From Termitomyces sp. T153 (lineage: Eukaryota; Basidiomycota; Agaricomycetes; Agaricales; Lyophyllaceae): a stretch of 64,000 bases of DNA. Positions 1-11,188 of this stretch are shown here, in pieces. The stretch lies in contig JACKQL020000056.1 of the NCBI GenBank assembly GCA_018296165.2, forward strand, positions 268,872 through 332,871. The letters are read 5' to 3'. Position 1 is the stretch's first letter, and each line of letters starts with the position of its first letter. A program made the translations under genes and the position numbers. The notes beneath the pieces are model-generated. The model ran no database searches, was not told where the DNA came from, and was given only the letters and a program-made list of their open reading frames with translations.

Positions 1-621
1 CCCAAGAATATCAATGCGACGTGCCTCGGCGCGAAGTCCACGCATCTTGACCGCAAAACTAGCCGTCTGCTGTCGATTGAGCAGGTTTGCCCATGAATCA
101 AATTCCGAGCGGCTTATATATTGCTGGAAGTTTTTCCATATTGTCTCAAGGACGTCACCAACAGTCACTCCATGCTCGTTGATGACATAAAAAGGCCAAA
201 AATGTTCCGGGTAAGGATCGTCAGCAAGGGAGTTGATGTACATGTGAGTGACGAACGGGTACGTGGCTGGTTGAGCTTTATCGGGATCCGAAATGGGGAT
301 GATAGAATTCCCAGTCCTTCCAAGATAGCAGCGACCGGAAGGATAGTAGTGAATGTCCCAATCTAAAGGGGGTTTGTCGAACGTCAAATGTTGCAATAAC
401 GGATTAAGCTGGCATTGCCAAGGAAAGGGCAGGGGAGCACCCTTGGGATGTTCTTTCCATCGCTCAGGTCGCGGAGGCAGCGCTGGGTGCTGCAAACCCC
501 GTATCCATCTTTCTGGATGAAAGTTTCCTGAATCGTCCTTGAGATCTCGATAGACCTCCTCAACGTTGACATTGGGCGGGAGATGCAATACAGGAGCTAA
601 AAGTCGTTCAGACCTCAGGTT
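1..621 (-). CDS. DUF6699-domain protein, 3' end beyond window
   Basis: An open minus-strand frame runs off the left edge. It reads a core typical of the basidiomycete DUF6699 family: LDWDIHYYP, then a stretch ending KAQPATYPFV, then FWPFYVINEHGVTVGDVLETI (residues roughly 75-150 of this exon). The function of DUF6699 is unknown; such proteins are common and expanded in Agaricomycetes. No ATG lies in frame at the 5' side. The frame begins just after a plausible acceptor (ttcaacag, minus strand) at 622-624, so this is an internal or last exon. The 5' part probably lies in the open frame just upstream (615-1148), but I could not find a donor giving a normal 50-nt intron. CpG is normal here, unlike the transposon relics nearby. 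Family call is from pattern recognition; exon limits are inferred. Confidence 0.7.
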
Positions 622-1148
622 CTGTTGAATTGGTATAGCTTACGATGATTTTTCACGTATCCTCCATCACGATGGAGTCTAGGGCAAGCGTAGTAGGCCC
701 ATGCTTTCCAGTCTCGCGAAGCAATTTCATCTGATCCGACTGCCGTCTCATTGACGGCTGGCTGTGCATTGAGATTACCGACTGTGATCTCTCCTATGCC
801 AAAGATGTTTAGACGTAAGTAGCCCATGATGGTAGAACATGTAATACCATTAATCTTGTTAGCCAATCTGCGCAGTAGATCAGCAACTACGCATTTTTTA
901 CGTTTGGGCCAATCAGGCACCGACTTGTAGTCGGCTAGAACCTCTGCAGATTGTGATGTGCTCTCCAAGCCGGGAAAGTCGAAAGGAACCAATCTCCTAG
1001 GTTGGTCCACCTCTGGGCTAGCAACCCAAGGGGTTGACAATTGTTCAATAGATCGATAATATCCAGAATATTGGTTGTAGTGTGCAGACATTGGGAACTC
1101 CGATCTTGGTTGTAGTGTGCAGACATGAAGAACCCCGTCAAGTGTCAT
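615..1148 (-). CDS. Possible 5' exon(s) of the DUF6699 gene
   Basis: An open frame of 177 codons lies directly upstream of the DUF6699 exon on the same strand. It has no domain I recognise. It contains two copies of the codons for MSAHYNQ, because a block of about 37 bp ending in ttgtagtgtgcagacat is tandemly duplicated around 1072-1128. The second copy supplies an alternative start. It could be the disordered N-terminal part of the DUF6699 protein or non-coding leader. No clean short intron joins it to the next exon, so the link is inferred from position and strand only. Confidence 0.35.
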   Translation of the reverse strand: MTLDGVLHVCTLQPRSEFPMSAHYNQYSGYYRSIEQLSTPWVASPEVDQPRRLVPFDFPGLESTSQSAEVLADYKSVPDWPKRKKCVVADLLRRLANKINGITCSTIMGYLRLNIFGIGEITVGNLNAQPAVNETAVGSDEIASRDWKAWAYYACPRLHRDGGYVKNHRKLYQFNRT

Positions 1149-2326
1149 GACAACGCACTAAATACTACTTATTGTCGCACAACTGGCACGAGGCATACAC
1201 GAGGCATACACGCTGCCACAGAACAGTAAGTTAGTCCTGCGCTTGCGAGTGTGATAAAAACGTGCGGTTGGTAGCGAGCTAAGATCTTTCACGATTACAG
1301 GGTCCTGGTTTCGAAGCTGCTCTGCCTCTTGTCATTCGAAATGAGCCAGAGAAAATTTTCAGAAGAGCAATTCCAAATCATTTCAGAGATCGAGGCTCCG
1401 TGCAGCTAAGATTGCATGCTTACTCCGCAGGGTGAGCGCTGAGTACCTGAGCAAGCCACGACACTGATCTTCTGCTCCAGAGATTCGAAAGTGAGAGACT
1501 TTGTGTTCATGTTCGTCTGGAACAGCTGGACAAGATATCTAGAAGTGACTGTGACCAGAAAACTTGAAATAGCTTTGAAATGTAAATTTTCTCCATGAAG
1601 TCGAGTAGGACTCGGAGTTTTAAGTGTAAATGGGATGTGAATACAAAGTGAATGTTTGAAGTGATTGTGAGCTCGATAATTACACGAGGTGACCTTAACA
1701 GAGGTGATTGTACCACATACTACCCTGTCCTAGGTTCATTGCTGCAGGGAAGAGAAGGTCCATTGCTTCAGGGAAGAGAAAGGTCCATACAGTTGATATT
1801 TTCATAATGCATTATGAGATTTATGTATAACAAGAATACATCACATTCTGTGACACCCTGTGACCTCGGCCAAATGTGTGACATTGTTTGGCACTACTCA
1901 AAGTGTCTCTCTAGATGACTCTGTTTACTCTCTGCCATCTGTTTTCTATGCGGTTGTGCTCTGAATTTCTGCAATTGCCTTGGAAGTTTGAGGGTAAGTT
2001 AGAGTCTCCATACTTAACACATAACCTTGTGAGTTTCTTGCAGAGGATAATGATCTCTGCACATGGAACATCTTCATTAGGATTGTTGTCTTTGTCATCC
2101 CAAATCATCTATTTTGTTGGCTTAAGATTGCACGGTGCTGGCTTCTCACAAGATTTTTGATAGGGTAGGGGATGGCATAGATGAGGGGTATGGAATTGAA
2201 AAAATTACATATTCAGATAAAGATACTGTTTCTCAGTTAATCTCAAGCCTATCTGTTGTTATTAAGGGAAAAATATGTCATAAATTACTGTGGATCACCA
2301 ATTCAGTGCCATCTCATATTGCATAG
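1149..2326. other. Intergenic, no gene seen
   Basis: AT-rich sequence with only short overlapping frames. Two tiny direct repeats are visible (acgaggcatac near 1190-1210; a gggaagagaa repeat near 1745-1785). From about 1900 CpG becomes rare and the sequence starts to resemble the old transposon compartment that follows. I see no gene or RNA. Confidence 0.5.
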
Positions 2327-2747
2327 TCAGGTCAACAATATTAGGGGACCACTTGTTTCTGAGTTATTGTTTTGTTTTCTCTATTACTAGCCAGCCCCTC
2401 ATTCCCATCCTCCCATCCTTGGATCACAAGTACTTTCAATCCAGGCCTATCCGACGGTACCACTCCGGGGTAATTATGTGCTCAGGAGCTGTAGATCGAG
2501 GCCGATTACAATGAATTCCCATTTTGGTGACCAGACTCCAGATTTGGGTTGTTGTCAGGTGCCATTTCCTGCATGTCATGTGATATGAGCACATGCCCAC
2601 ATCAACAGGTCAATGATGGCACATGACAATTATATAATTAGCTACTTCTCCTTTCAATTCCAGGTCCAGCCACTTAGACTTTGGATCTCCCCCTGCCAAC
2701 TGCATGATTGAGCCATAGCCTGCAGAAGCTGCCTTTACACTGTACTC
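2327..2747 (+). repeat. Degenerate LTR of gypsy family B
   Basis: The stretch aligns by eye with the LTR at 34066-34459 and the solo LTR at 37855-38311. Shared landmarks are 'ggatcacaagtactttcaat', a 'gaggccgatt/atttacaat' block and the tail 'ctgccaactgcatgattgag'. The start is blurred. It abuts the reverse-oriented LTR of family A without a visible gap. Old and CpG-poor. Confidence 0.65.
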
Positions 2748-3728
2748 TGTCAGGTTCTGCTGACCATGGGGGCTCAGCTTAACTGGGTGAGTCCTTACTA
2801 GGCAGATGCAATGTCCTGTGCTTATAACCTAGCTCACTAGGGTGGTTTGGACTTCAGATACTTGCAAGGGTAAGCCAAGAAAAGCAGTCCAAGCAAGTCC
2901 AGAGTGGTCTGGGGAAGTCTAAGACAAGGTACAAGGAAGGGTTGGGCTTGGGGAAGACTCAGGTACAAGCCCAGAGGCAAGTGTGGAAGGTGCAGGGCAA
3001 ACAGAGATTACACAAGTGATGGGGGCAGGGCCAGAGTCTGATGGGGTATCCATTGATGTTGATGGGTTCCAGGGCTGAGCATAAAGCAAGGTCCAGAGTT
3101 GGTTATGAATGTTTGGGAGTTGTAATTGTAAGTGCAGAGTTTGTAATGGCATTAGAGTTGAAGGGGACTTAGGCACAATAAAGGAAATGGAGATAGACAA
3201 GATGAGATGGAGTTGAGGCAAGATTAAGATGAGAACAAGAATAGATTGAGATGGAGTTACAAGACAATAATGAGACAATAGACAGAAAAAACATAACAAG
3301 AAACACAAAACACAAAGAAACCAAGTAAGCAACATTAATATCAAAACTAGAGTATGGGATGCTACTCTATGACTTATATCCCAGCTACTGGAACTCCTCC
3401 AGGGATAGCAGGTCTGACAGTGGGGTTTGTTGGGCTGCACAGAGTTGATGGGTGTCAATTACAATTGGTTAGCAGGCCACAGTGATATACTGATGGGATC
3501 AGATGGGAATGCATGCTGCCCTGGGGTTGTCATGATATTCTAGACTTGGTCAGGTAAGCTGTGGTGGCAAGTCAGTGATGTACACCAGGGTCAGGAACAG
3601 TGTTAGGGGGGTTGCATGGGCTCAGGAGGGGAAGGGGGAGTATTGGGGCCTGCAGGAAATGCATTGGGATTTGCCAGGGGGCCATTGGGGTTTGCCAGAG
3701 AAGTGTCAGAGTTAGCAAGTTCTGAAAT
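2748..3728 (-). repeat. Old, reversed LTR of gypsy family A (5'-truncated)
   Basis: Read on the minus strand this matches the LTRs of chromovirus A (41779-42726 and 51733-52768). Matching points are 'gatataagtcatagag', the C+T-rich leader, 'actctggaccttgct', 'gcctagtaaggactc' and the terminal 'cagcagaacctgaca', which ends at 2748. About 100 bp of the LTR start are missing. It has lost nearly all CpG, unlike the 42-kb copy, so family A has been active over a long time. A 179-codon leucine-rich frame at 2919-3458 is this LTR and not a membrane protein. Confidence 0.8.
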
Positions 3729-3734
3729 CTGAGG

Positions 3735-4440
3735 CATGTAGATGTGTTCTTAGAAGGTTAGAAGCCCATCTTGAAAGCACCACTCATCTGCATGCACTGA
3801 CTTAACTCCACTGGCCTCATTGGGCTCATAGGGCCTTGGCAGGCTGTGCAACCACATTCTCTTGTGCACTCTCTCAATTTTGTCCTTGAGGATATTTGCC
3901 TCATCTCCTTGGACCTCTAGAGCATGAATAGCAAAGAGCCCAGGCTTGAGAAGGATGATGTTGTTATTATTCCCTGCCTCAGTGCTATGGTCAGCCTGCT
4001 AAGACAATGTATCTGGTTTGCCCATGCTTCCTCCAGGTTTGTGATACAGTGAGAAGTCAGAGTGGCCAAGTAGAGGGACCACCAAGCTTTCCAAGCTTGG
4101 TATTAATTGAGCTTAGCAATTCAGAAGTACTCAACGTTCTTGTAGTCTGTCCAGACTTCAAACTTATGCTGTGCACCTCCAAGGAAATGCCACCATTCTT
4201 CAAAGGACCAAATAATAGTAAGCATCACCTTGTCATGGATCTTGTAGTTCTATTCTACTGCATTAAGGCTTTTGGAGTAGAAGGCTATGGGATGCCACTT
4301 GCCATCCTCCTTTGACTGCTGGGAGAGGACTGCTCCTGTGGCAAAGTCAGAGCTATTGGCTTTAGCATGGAAGGGAGAGTCATCATCTGGGAATAGAAGG
4401 ACAGGTTTTGAGGTAATAACCTCCTCCAATACTCCTTGTC
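3735..4440 (-). mobile_element. Fragment of gypsy family B pol (RNase H / integrase junction)
   Basis: The DNA parallels 27371-27990, from 'ggcatgtagatgtgttct' onward, which is the RNase H to integrase region of gypsy B copy 2. Frames are broken. Recognisable pieces on the minus strand include the RNase H start (SQQ...GKWHPIA type), shifted out of frame. It is an isolated fragment joined to the reversed A-type LTR on its left. CpG-poor and non-functional. Confidence 0.75.
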
Positions 4441-5204
4441 TCTAGCCTCATCTTCATTGTCTTCCATCATTGGCTTTGGTGTTTTCTCCAGTTATGGTAC
4501 TCCCATCTTCATAAAGGCTCCAGATCTGGCTAAGAATTTTTTCATTGCTTCAATGCCCTCTGTTGCACCCAGTAGGTTACCCATTGATGCAAAATAGGCT
4601 TGATACTGTCAATTGATCAGATCAACCAATCAAACTTTGTTTTCACAGTTGTTCTAGGGCTTAGTTACATGCAATCCCACATAGAGTAGAACAAGAATTG
4701 ATATTTTTATGATTTTATTTAATGTTTGAGACAGTCTCACACAAATAAATGGGCTCAATAGTATATTAAACTGATCCAGAAGCAACTATTAACTTGTAGG
4801 CCTAAGAGATCTGCTCCCTGGGGTATCTCCAAGCCATGGTACACAGATTGCCTATTTTTCCCTCCTCAAAATTCCTCACTTTGTAGCTCATTGTCCATGC
4901 ATGGACCATGACATATCCACATGTTTTCATGGTTGGTTGGATATGCATGGGGCTGGTCTTGGCACTATTCCTGTTTGTTTTGGCCATTTTCCCCCTTCTT
5001 TTCCTCCCTACAGCCTCTCTTCTGATGTGGTTCTTTTGTTGATACAAGTTGCATGTCTTCTAGGTTGGTTTGTTGTAGGAAACATCACATTTTTGAGGGT
5101 TTGGGGAAGATTACAAGAATAGATGCTTGAGTAGGCAGGTAGCTGGACCTGCCAAACACAGCCACCCATTGGCAATCAGTGCATGATCTTACTCTATGCT
5201 TTCC
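4441..5204. repeat. Intergenic with one copy of a dispersed repeat
   Basis: The minus strand of 4802-5047 resembles the plus strand of about 22870-23100: both read 'aaaacatgtggata', then a stretch including 'atgagctacaaa' or 'ataagctataaa', then 'ccccagggagca'. The shared part extends into the AT-rich flank. The frame in each copy hints at a degraded coding sequence (KHVDS..VHAPMISYK type) that I do not recognise. The rest holds nothing I can name. Confidence 0.45.
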
Positions 5205-5209
5205 TTGTC
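5205..5209. repeat. Target-site duplication of copia-1, left
   Basis: The five bases TTGTC directly before the 5' LTR recur at 10787-10791 directly after the 3' LTR. This is the 5-bp duplication expected from a retroviral-type integrase and fixes the element's ends. Confidence 0.9.
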
Positions 5210-5554
5210 TGTTGAAATCTGAGTCATCACACTGTCAACCTCAGCACATCACACTCACCCCTGGTGGCACAAGGGATGTACTCAACTAACCCTGGCCACC
5301 ACAATAGCACAATGATACCATGGTCTCACAGACAACTATATATATAAGTAAATAATGTACACCACTCTCAGTCAAGTATAATTGACTGAGAGTGAGCACC
5401 TTACACACATTGCATATACCTTTCTATGACTGACATCATACCATAGATTACATTCTTACTGATTGTTTAGGTATGACAGAAATAAAGTCAATTATACTCA
5501 ACTGAGGATTACATTCTTACCAATTGTTTAGATACCTGTGCTAGGCTTCTAACA
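5210..5554 (+). repeat. 5' LTR of copia-1
   Basis: 345 bp, TGTTGAAATC at the start and GGCTTCTAACA at the end. A TATATATAAG promoter-like box lies at about 5337-5346. A perfect 11-bp dyad (5365-5375 with 5382-5392, CTCTCAGTCAA) encloses AGTATAA. It pairs with the 343-bp 3' LTR. Confidence 0.92.
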
Positions 5555-5828
5555 GGTTATGAGACTTTGTTGCTATACTACCTGAAAGAAGTAGGAACCC
5601 TTGCACTCTTCACACACATCATGCCCCTGGACCCTGAGTCCCAATTGATCACATTCATTAGAACACATACCTATCTTATCTCTATGTGACAAAATCTCTT
5701 GTTCTCTAGAAAGCCCTTGTTCTGTCCTACAGGACCCTCTGGCCTGCAGACAACCTTGTTTCTTCACAAACAATCTTTGACTCCCCTCTACTGCAGACAC
5801 AGGATCCAACACTCCCACCCCATCTAAT

Positions 5829-8800
5829 ATGCTTGCCACTGACACTGCATATCCTTGCATTTGTCCTGCTAAGCTTAATGCTCACTGGCTAGCCTCTGCA
5901 ACCCCCTTTGATCACACAACCAGAGAATCCACAAAATGGTCTACCAAACTTGAGATCTTCCTTCAGCAAAGTGGACTTGATTGGTACATTTTTGCACCTA
6001 AGAGCAAACCAGACCATCTTGTGACAAAGCCAGACCCCAGCTCTGAACCTATTGCATATATTGGCAAACAACAACCTCATTGTTGGAGTCATCAGAGCAG
6101 CAGTATTAGAGGTGGAACAAGAGGGCCTGGAGACTGACAGAACAGCCAAGGAGTGCTATGATGGTCTGAAGGCAAGAGCCCAATGTGAAGGACCTGTCAA
6201 ACAAGTTGGGCTCATATGCAAAGCTCACCACCCATGCCCCTGTCAGCAAACCCACTGAGGCTACTGCCAGGAAGATCTGTGAACTTGTAGACCACACTTT
6301 TGCAATTGGCACTATTGACAAGGACTTGCTAAAATGTATCACTCTGCTCAACTTCATCAATGGTCAATCATTCAAATCAGTACAGACACAAGTCTCCTGT
6401 GGGCTTGCCAATTCCACAAAGGACATACCCTACACCTCCTTTGATATACAGAAGCTCTTCCAGACCCTTGACAGTCTTGCCACACTCTCCAAAACCCCAA
6501 ACACCAACACTGCACTAGCCACAAAAGATGCCAGCAATGGTAATCTTCCTGGCCACAACCATGGCCCCCAAATGCTATGCTGCAAGGTATGCCACACTTC
6601 TGGTTTCCCCTGTCATGGCCACACCAAACAGTTGTGCATCTGGCCAGGAGGTGGGATGGCCAGGAGGACTATTGAGGAGTCTAAGGCTACATGCAAAGCC
6701 ATGCAAAGGGGAGGAAAACAGAAGTCAGGAGGAGCAATCACCTTCAAAAATGGCATTGCAGTCAAAGGCCTTGACAAACAAGCTTACATTGTTGATCTGT
6801 TGCACTTACAGAAAATACAGCTAGACTCAGCCACACCCAAGCCAGATGAGTTTGCAGGAATCACCTCTGTCAACATCAGTAACACCAACTCTACCAAGAT
6901 CTTCAAATACCAATGATTTATGGCTGACATTGAAGGCATCAAACCTTGGGCCTCTATCAATTGGGACAAACATACAGTTCCATCCATCTTAGCTACCACC
7001 ATCATTGTGCCACTGAACCAGAATGAATGTACCAAACTCATTTCTCTAAATGAAAAACCCTTCCACATCGACTATGGGGCCATGGTACATATCTCCCTAT
7101 GCCTCTCCAACTTTGTTATCCTTGAACCCATCCATCCTTGTCCTGTAAAAGGGGTTGGCAGCTTGTCCATTGATGCAGTGGGAGTTGGAAAACTTTGCCT
7201 CCACATACAAGGCAAAGTCAAGATCAAGCTTCAAAATGTCCTTTACATCCCAAAGTCAACTGTCAGGCTGATCTCAGTCAGTGGCCTCACCACTTACATG
7301 CAAATGTCCATCACATATGATCACTGAGGAGTCATCATCATGGATCAAAACAGCAGGATGCTCCTTGCAGCTGGCCCACTCATTCCAGGAAGATGATTAT
7401 ATACACTTGACCTCCAAAACAGCCTTGCTGAACACACCCTATCTATTTGACACCCTGTCAATATTGACACCTGGCATTGGCACCTAGGCCACACTGACTA
7501 TCAAGTGGTGAGAAGTATAGCACATGCCCACCTGCTCCCAGGTATGCCGTCAGCCTCCCTCTGTGCACAACCTAAGTGTGACCTTTGCATTCTTAGGAAA
7601 CAGACAAGAACACCAGTCCCTAAAGTGCAAGAGGAAGGACATAGAGCAGAGGGGCCATTGGACATAGTATGGGTAGATCTAGCCAGCCCTATGAGCATAC
7701 AATCACATGCTGACAACAAATATATGATGGACATTGTCAATGATTACACAAACATGCCATGGTCTATACCACTTAAGTCCAAGAATGATGCATTACTAGC
7801 ACTCAAAACATGGAAGAAGGCCCAAGAATAGGAAACTGGGAAGAAAGTGGGTATATACCACACTGGTCATGATAGGGAACTCAAGAGCAACAAAATGAAC
7901 ACATGGCTTGCAGTGACAGGATTGCAACAACAGCATGGAGTGCTATACACCTTGGCACACATAGACAAATTGAATGTTGAATGGATGTACAGAACACTCT
8001 AAGGCAAGGCCAGGACAATGTGCTTGGTGGCAAAATGCCCTGGAAACTTATGGGATCCCTGCATGTGAAAACACCAACCAAGTCACTCAATGGTAAGATG
8101 GTCTTCCAACTGTGGTAAAACCACATGCCTGACTACTCTTACATGTGGGAAATAGGATGCAAAGCTTTTGTGTTAATCAAGAATCAACATAACCCAAAGA
8201 TATATGGCAGAGGGATTAAATGTGTACTCATAGGGTATGCTCAGAACTCCAAAGCATAATGCAAAAGATATACAAATCCTACCATGTGAACTTCCTGGAA
8301 TGTCATGACAGAGACCCCATTATGCCCAGCATTGACAAAACAGACCAAAAACATAGTCAGACTCAGGAGGAGCCAACCTCCATTGAACAGATCAAGAACT
8401 CAGCAGTGGAAACTCCATTCATGATTGAAGAAGAGGACAAGACACAATCACAAACTATGAGTCAAGCAAAAGTATTGCCACTGCCAGCAGAAGAACCAGA
8501 AGTAGAGAACCAGACCTTGAGAAGAACAAACCAAACATCAATACAGATAACCTGCCTGTCACAAGACTAGAATGTGCAGTACAGGACTCATGTGAAGCAG
8601 TGGAGCATGTCAAGACAAGCAGGGCAGAGAGAAGACATACCAACATGGTTGCACAAAACATTGAATCAACTACAGAGAATGCACATGATCAAACCTCACT
8701 GGATGGAACTGCTGAGACTGATGAAGAAACAGTCAATCTCACCAACATCATATCCATATAAGATATTGAATGACTTTTTCATGCAGCCAAATCACTAGAA

Positions 8801-10396
8801 GATCTGATAAACCTTGATCTTGAGGATGAGCCACACACCTGGAAGGAAGCATAGGTGTCACCAGATGTGAAATAATGGGAAGAGGCATACAAGGAAGAGC
8901 TGAGATTGTCAAAGGAGATGGGCATGTGGTGACTGATCCCAAGAGAGGAAGTACCAACTGGATACAAGGTAAAAAAAGGGTGCCCAGTGTTCAAGATCAA
9001 GCAAGACAAACATGGGAAGGCCATACAATTCAAATTTTGACTGGTCTTCAAGGGATATGAACAGATCTATGGACAGGACTACACAAAAACTACTTCACTG
9101 ACTGCATGCATAGAGTGATGGAGGATACTTCTTTACCTTGCTGCCACATAAGGCTGGAATGCCACACAGATTGACATGAAGATAGTCTTTCTCTATGGCT
9201 TATTTCCCAAAGATGAAACACAGTATATGGAACAACCTGAAGGTTTTGAGGAGCCTGGAAAGGAAGGGTATGTCTGCTGCTTGGTATGCAGCTTGTACAG
9301 AATGAAATAGGCCAGATGAATATGGAACCACACATTGAACAACAACATGGTCAAATGAGGGTTTCATGCATCTACCATGTGAATTGTGCATCTATTATCA
9401 CAGAGGACTGACAATAGCAGCAGTATATATTGATGACTTTCTTTCAATAGCAAGCAGCAAGGAGGAAAATGACAGATTCAAAGATCAGATGTGAGAAGTA
9501 TGGTCAATCTCAGACTTGGGCATCCTGAGATTTGTTGTTGGCATTACAGTTGAGTGGGATCCCAACAATGCCACAGTATCTCTGTTACAGACCACTCTAA
9601 TTGACAAAATCATTTACCAATTTGGACAGAAGGATGTGACACTCCTATTGCTCCCAATGGAACCAGGACTTAAACTCTGCAGAGTAGATTGACTGTCCAT
9701 ACCAAAGAATGAACAGTTGGCACTACAGCACACTCCATATCACTCACTTGTGGGTTGTCTACTTTACTTGGCAATCTCCACTCAACCAGACATAGTGTAC
9801 ACAATGTGACAGCTCACACAGTACATTGACTCTTACACCACAATAATGCACTGGAATGCAGCAATTTGATTAGTTAGATATCTAAAGGGGACTTGCAACT
9901 TAAAACTTACACTAGGTGGTAGCAGGAACTTGATTAGGCTTATGGGTTTCACTGATTCAGACTGGGCCAACTGTCTTGACACACAACAGGCAGATATGCA
10001 TGGAGCCTAGGTTCAGGCATCATATTATGAGTGGCCAGGAAGCAGAAAATGGTTGCTGCATCCTCCTGCAAGGCTGAATATATGGCAGCTTTTGAAAGTG
10101 CCCAAGAATGTATATGGCTATGAACACTGCTAAAAGGGATCAGATACAACATCACTGCAAAATACACCACTATTCCCTGCAACAATAACACTGCAATCAA
10201 GCTCTCCAAAGACCCCACTCTCCACTCCCAAGCCAAACACATGGACATCAAGCACCATTTCCTCCATGAACAAGTCCAATCAGACAAGATATGCATTTGA
10301 TACATCAATACTAAATACAACATTGCAGACTTATTTACCAGAGCCCTCCCAGCTACACAGTTCACTCACCTCCATGCTCTACTCAGACTACAGTAA
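5829..10396 (+). pseudogene. copia-1 gag-pol pseudogene
   Basis: Reading across frames gives a UBN2-type Gag (about 5829-6900) with a cysteine/histidine knuckle followed by WPGGGM near 6640. Next is a protease whose active site reads IDYGA (about 7068) instead of the usual LDSGA, so it has lost the serine. The integrase begins with WH..LGH-like residues and CDLCILRKQTRTP (7485-8060). The RT spans about 8860-9660 and keeps an intact YIDD at 9426-9437. RNase H ends with CKAEYMAAFES and DLFTRALP. Dozens of stops and shifts exclude a functional polyprotein. Domain order is diagnostic of copia. Confidence 0.85.
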
Positions 10397-10443
10397 CATG
10401 CAACTCCATGCAAGGAGGAAATGAGCTTTTTAGTGAGGAGTAG

Positions 10444-10786
10444 TGTTCAAATCCCAGTCATCACACTGTCAACCTCAGCACATCACACTCACCTCTTATG
10501 ACACAATGGATGTACTCAAGTCACTCTGTCCACCACAATAGCACAATGATACCATTGTCTCATGGACAACTATATATACAAGTAAATAATGTACTCTACC
10601 CTCAGTCAATTTTACTTGACTGAAGGTGAGCACCTTACACACATTGCATATACCTTTCTATAACTGATGTCATACCATAGATTACATTCTTACTAATTGT
10701 AGGTATGACAGCAATAAAGTCAATTATACTCAACTGACCATTACATTCTTACCAATTGTTTAGATACCTGTGCTAGGCTTCTAACA
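10444..10786 (+). repeat. 3' LTR of copia-1
   Basis: 343 bp, aligned with the 5' LTR over its full length with scattered substitutions. It is followed by the TTGTC target duplicate at 10787-10791. Confidence 0.92.
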
Positions 10787-10876
10787 TTGTCATTGACAGC
10801 TCTTTTCTGGTTACTTTTAGCTAGTCTTTTGGGTTCATTGGTGCTTACATTTGGTATGTGTTCAGTGCCTACAGTT

Positions 10877-11157
10877 TGTTGGTAGGTGAATCCTATGACA
10901 CATGTAAGTTCCTCAGTCTTGTATAAGTGACTCCATTCTGTACCTATAACACACATAAGTTCTAGGTACAGTATAAGTAAGATATCCAAATATATGTGGA
11001 TCAATTTTACTCACCCTCAGTCTCATATAAGTGACTGAGGGTGCTTGAATGTCTTGTGAGTATATATATGTCCTTTTTGTGTCCTTTGTTCTTTTGTCAA
11101 GTGCTCTGGCCTCAATCTAGGCACACTCACAGTGACCCTGACTGCCAGATTGCAACA
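10877..11157 (-). repeat. 3' LTR of copia-2
   Basis: 281 bp, close to the other LTR, most differences being C/T or G/A. It carries a dyad CACCCTCAGTC (11012-11022) with its complement (11033-11043) around CATATAAG, the same design as in the copia-1 LTR. Confidence 0.9.
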
Positions 11158-11188
11158 CTCCTCCTCACCATGAGTGTTTGACTCCTCC

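Larger units (their letters stand above)
5210..10786 (+). mobile_element. Ty1/copia retrotransposon copia-1, both LTRs present, decayed coding region
   Basis: The element has LTRs at 5210-5554 and 10444-10786, both TGTT...AACA, and the TTGTC target duplication. The order gag, protease, integrase, RT, RNase H puts it in Ty1/copia (Pseudoviridae). The primer-binding region starts with ggttatgag immediately after the 5' LTR; a purine-rich gtgaggag tract precedes the 3' LTR. The coding region contains many stops of all three kinds and frameshifts. It sits 86 bp from the second copia, on the opposite strand. Not autonomous today. Confidence 0.93.

Noticed and set aside
2919..3458. 179-codon leucine-rich frame resembling a membrane protein
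   Set aside because: The DNA is an LTR of gypsy family A in reverse; the frame is a by-product of its T+C-rich leader.
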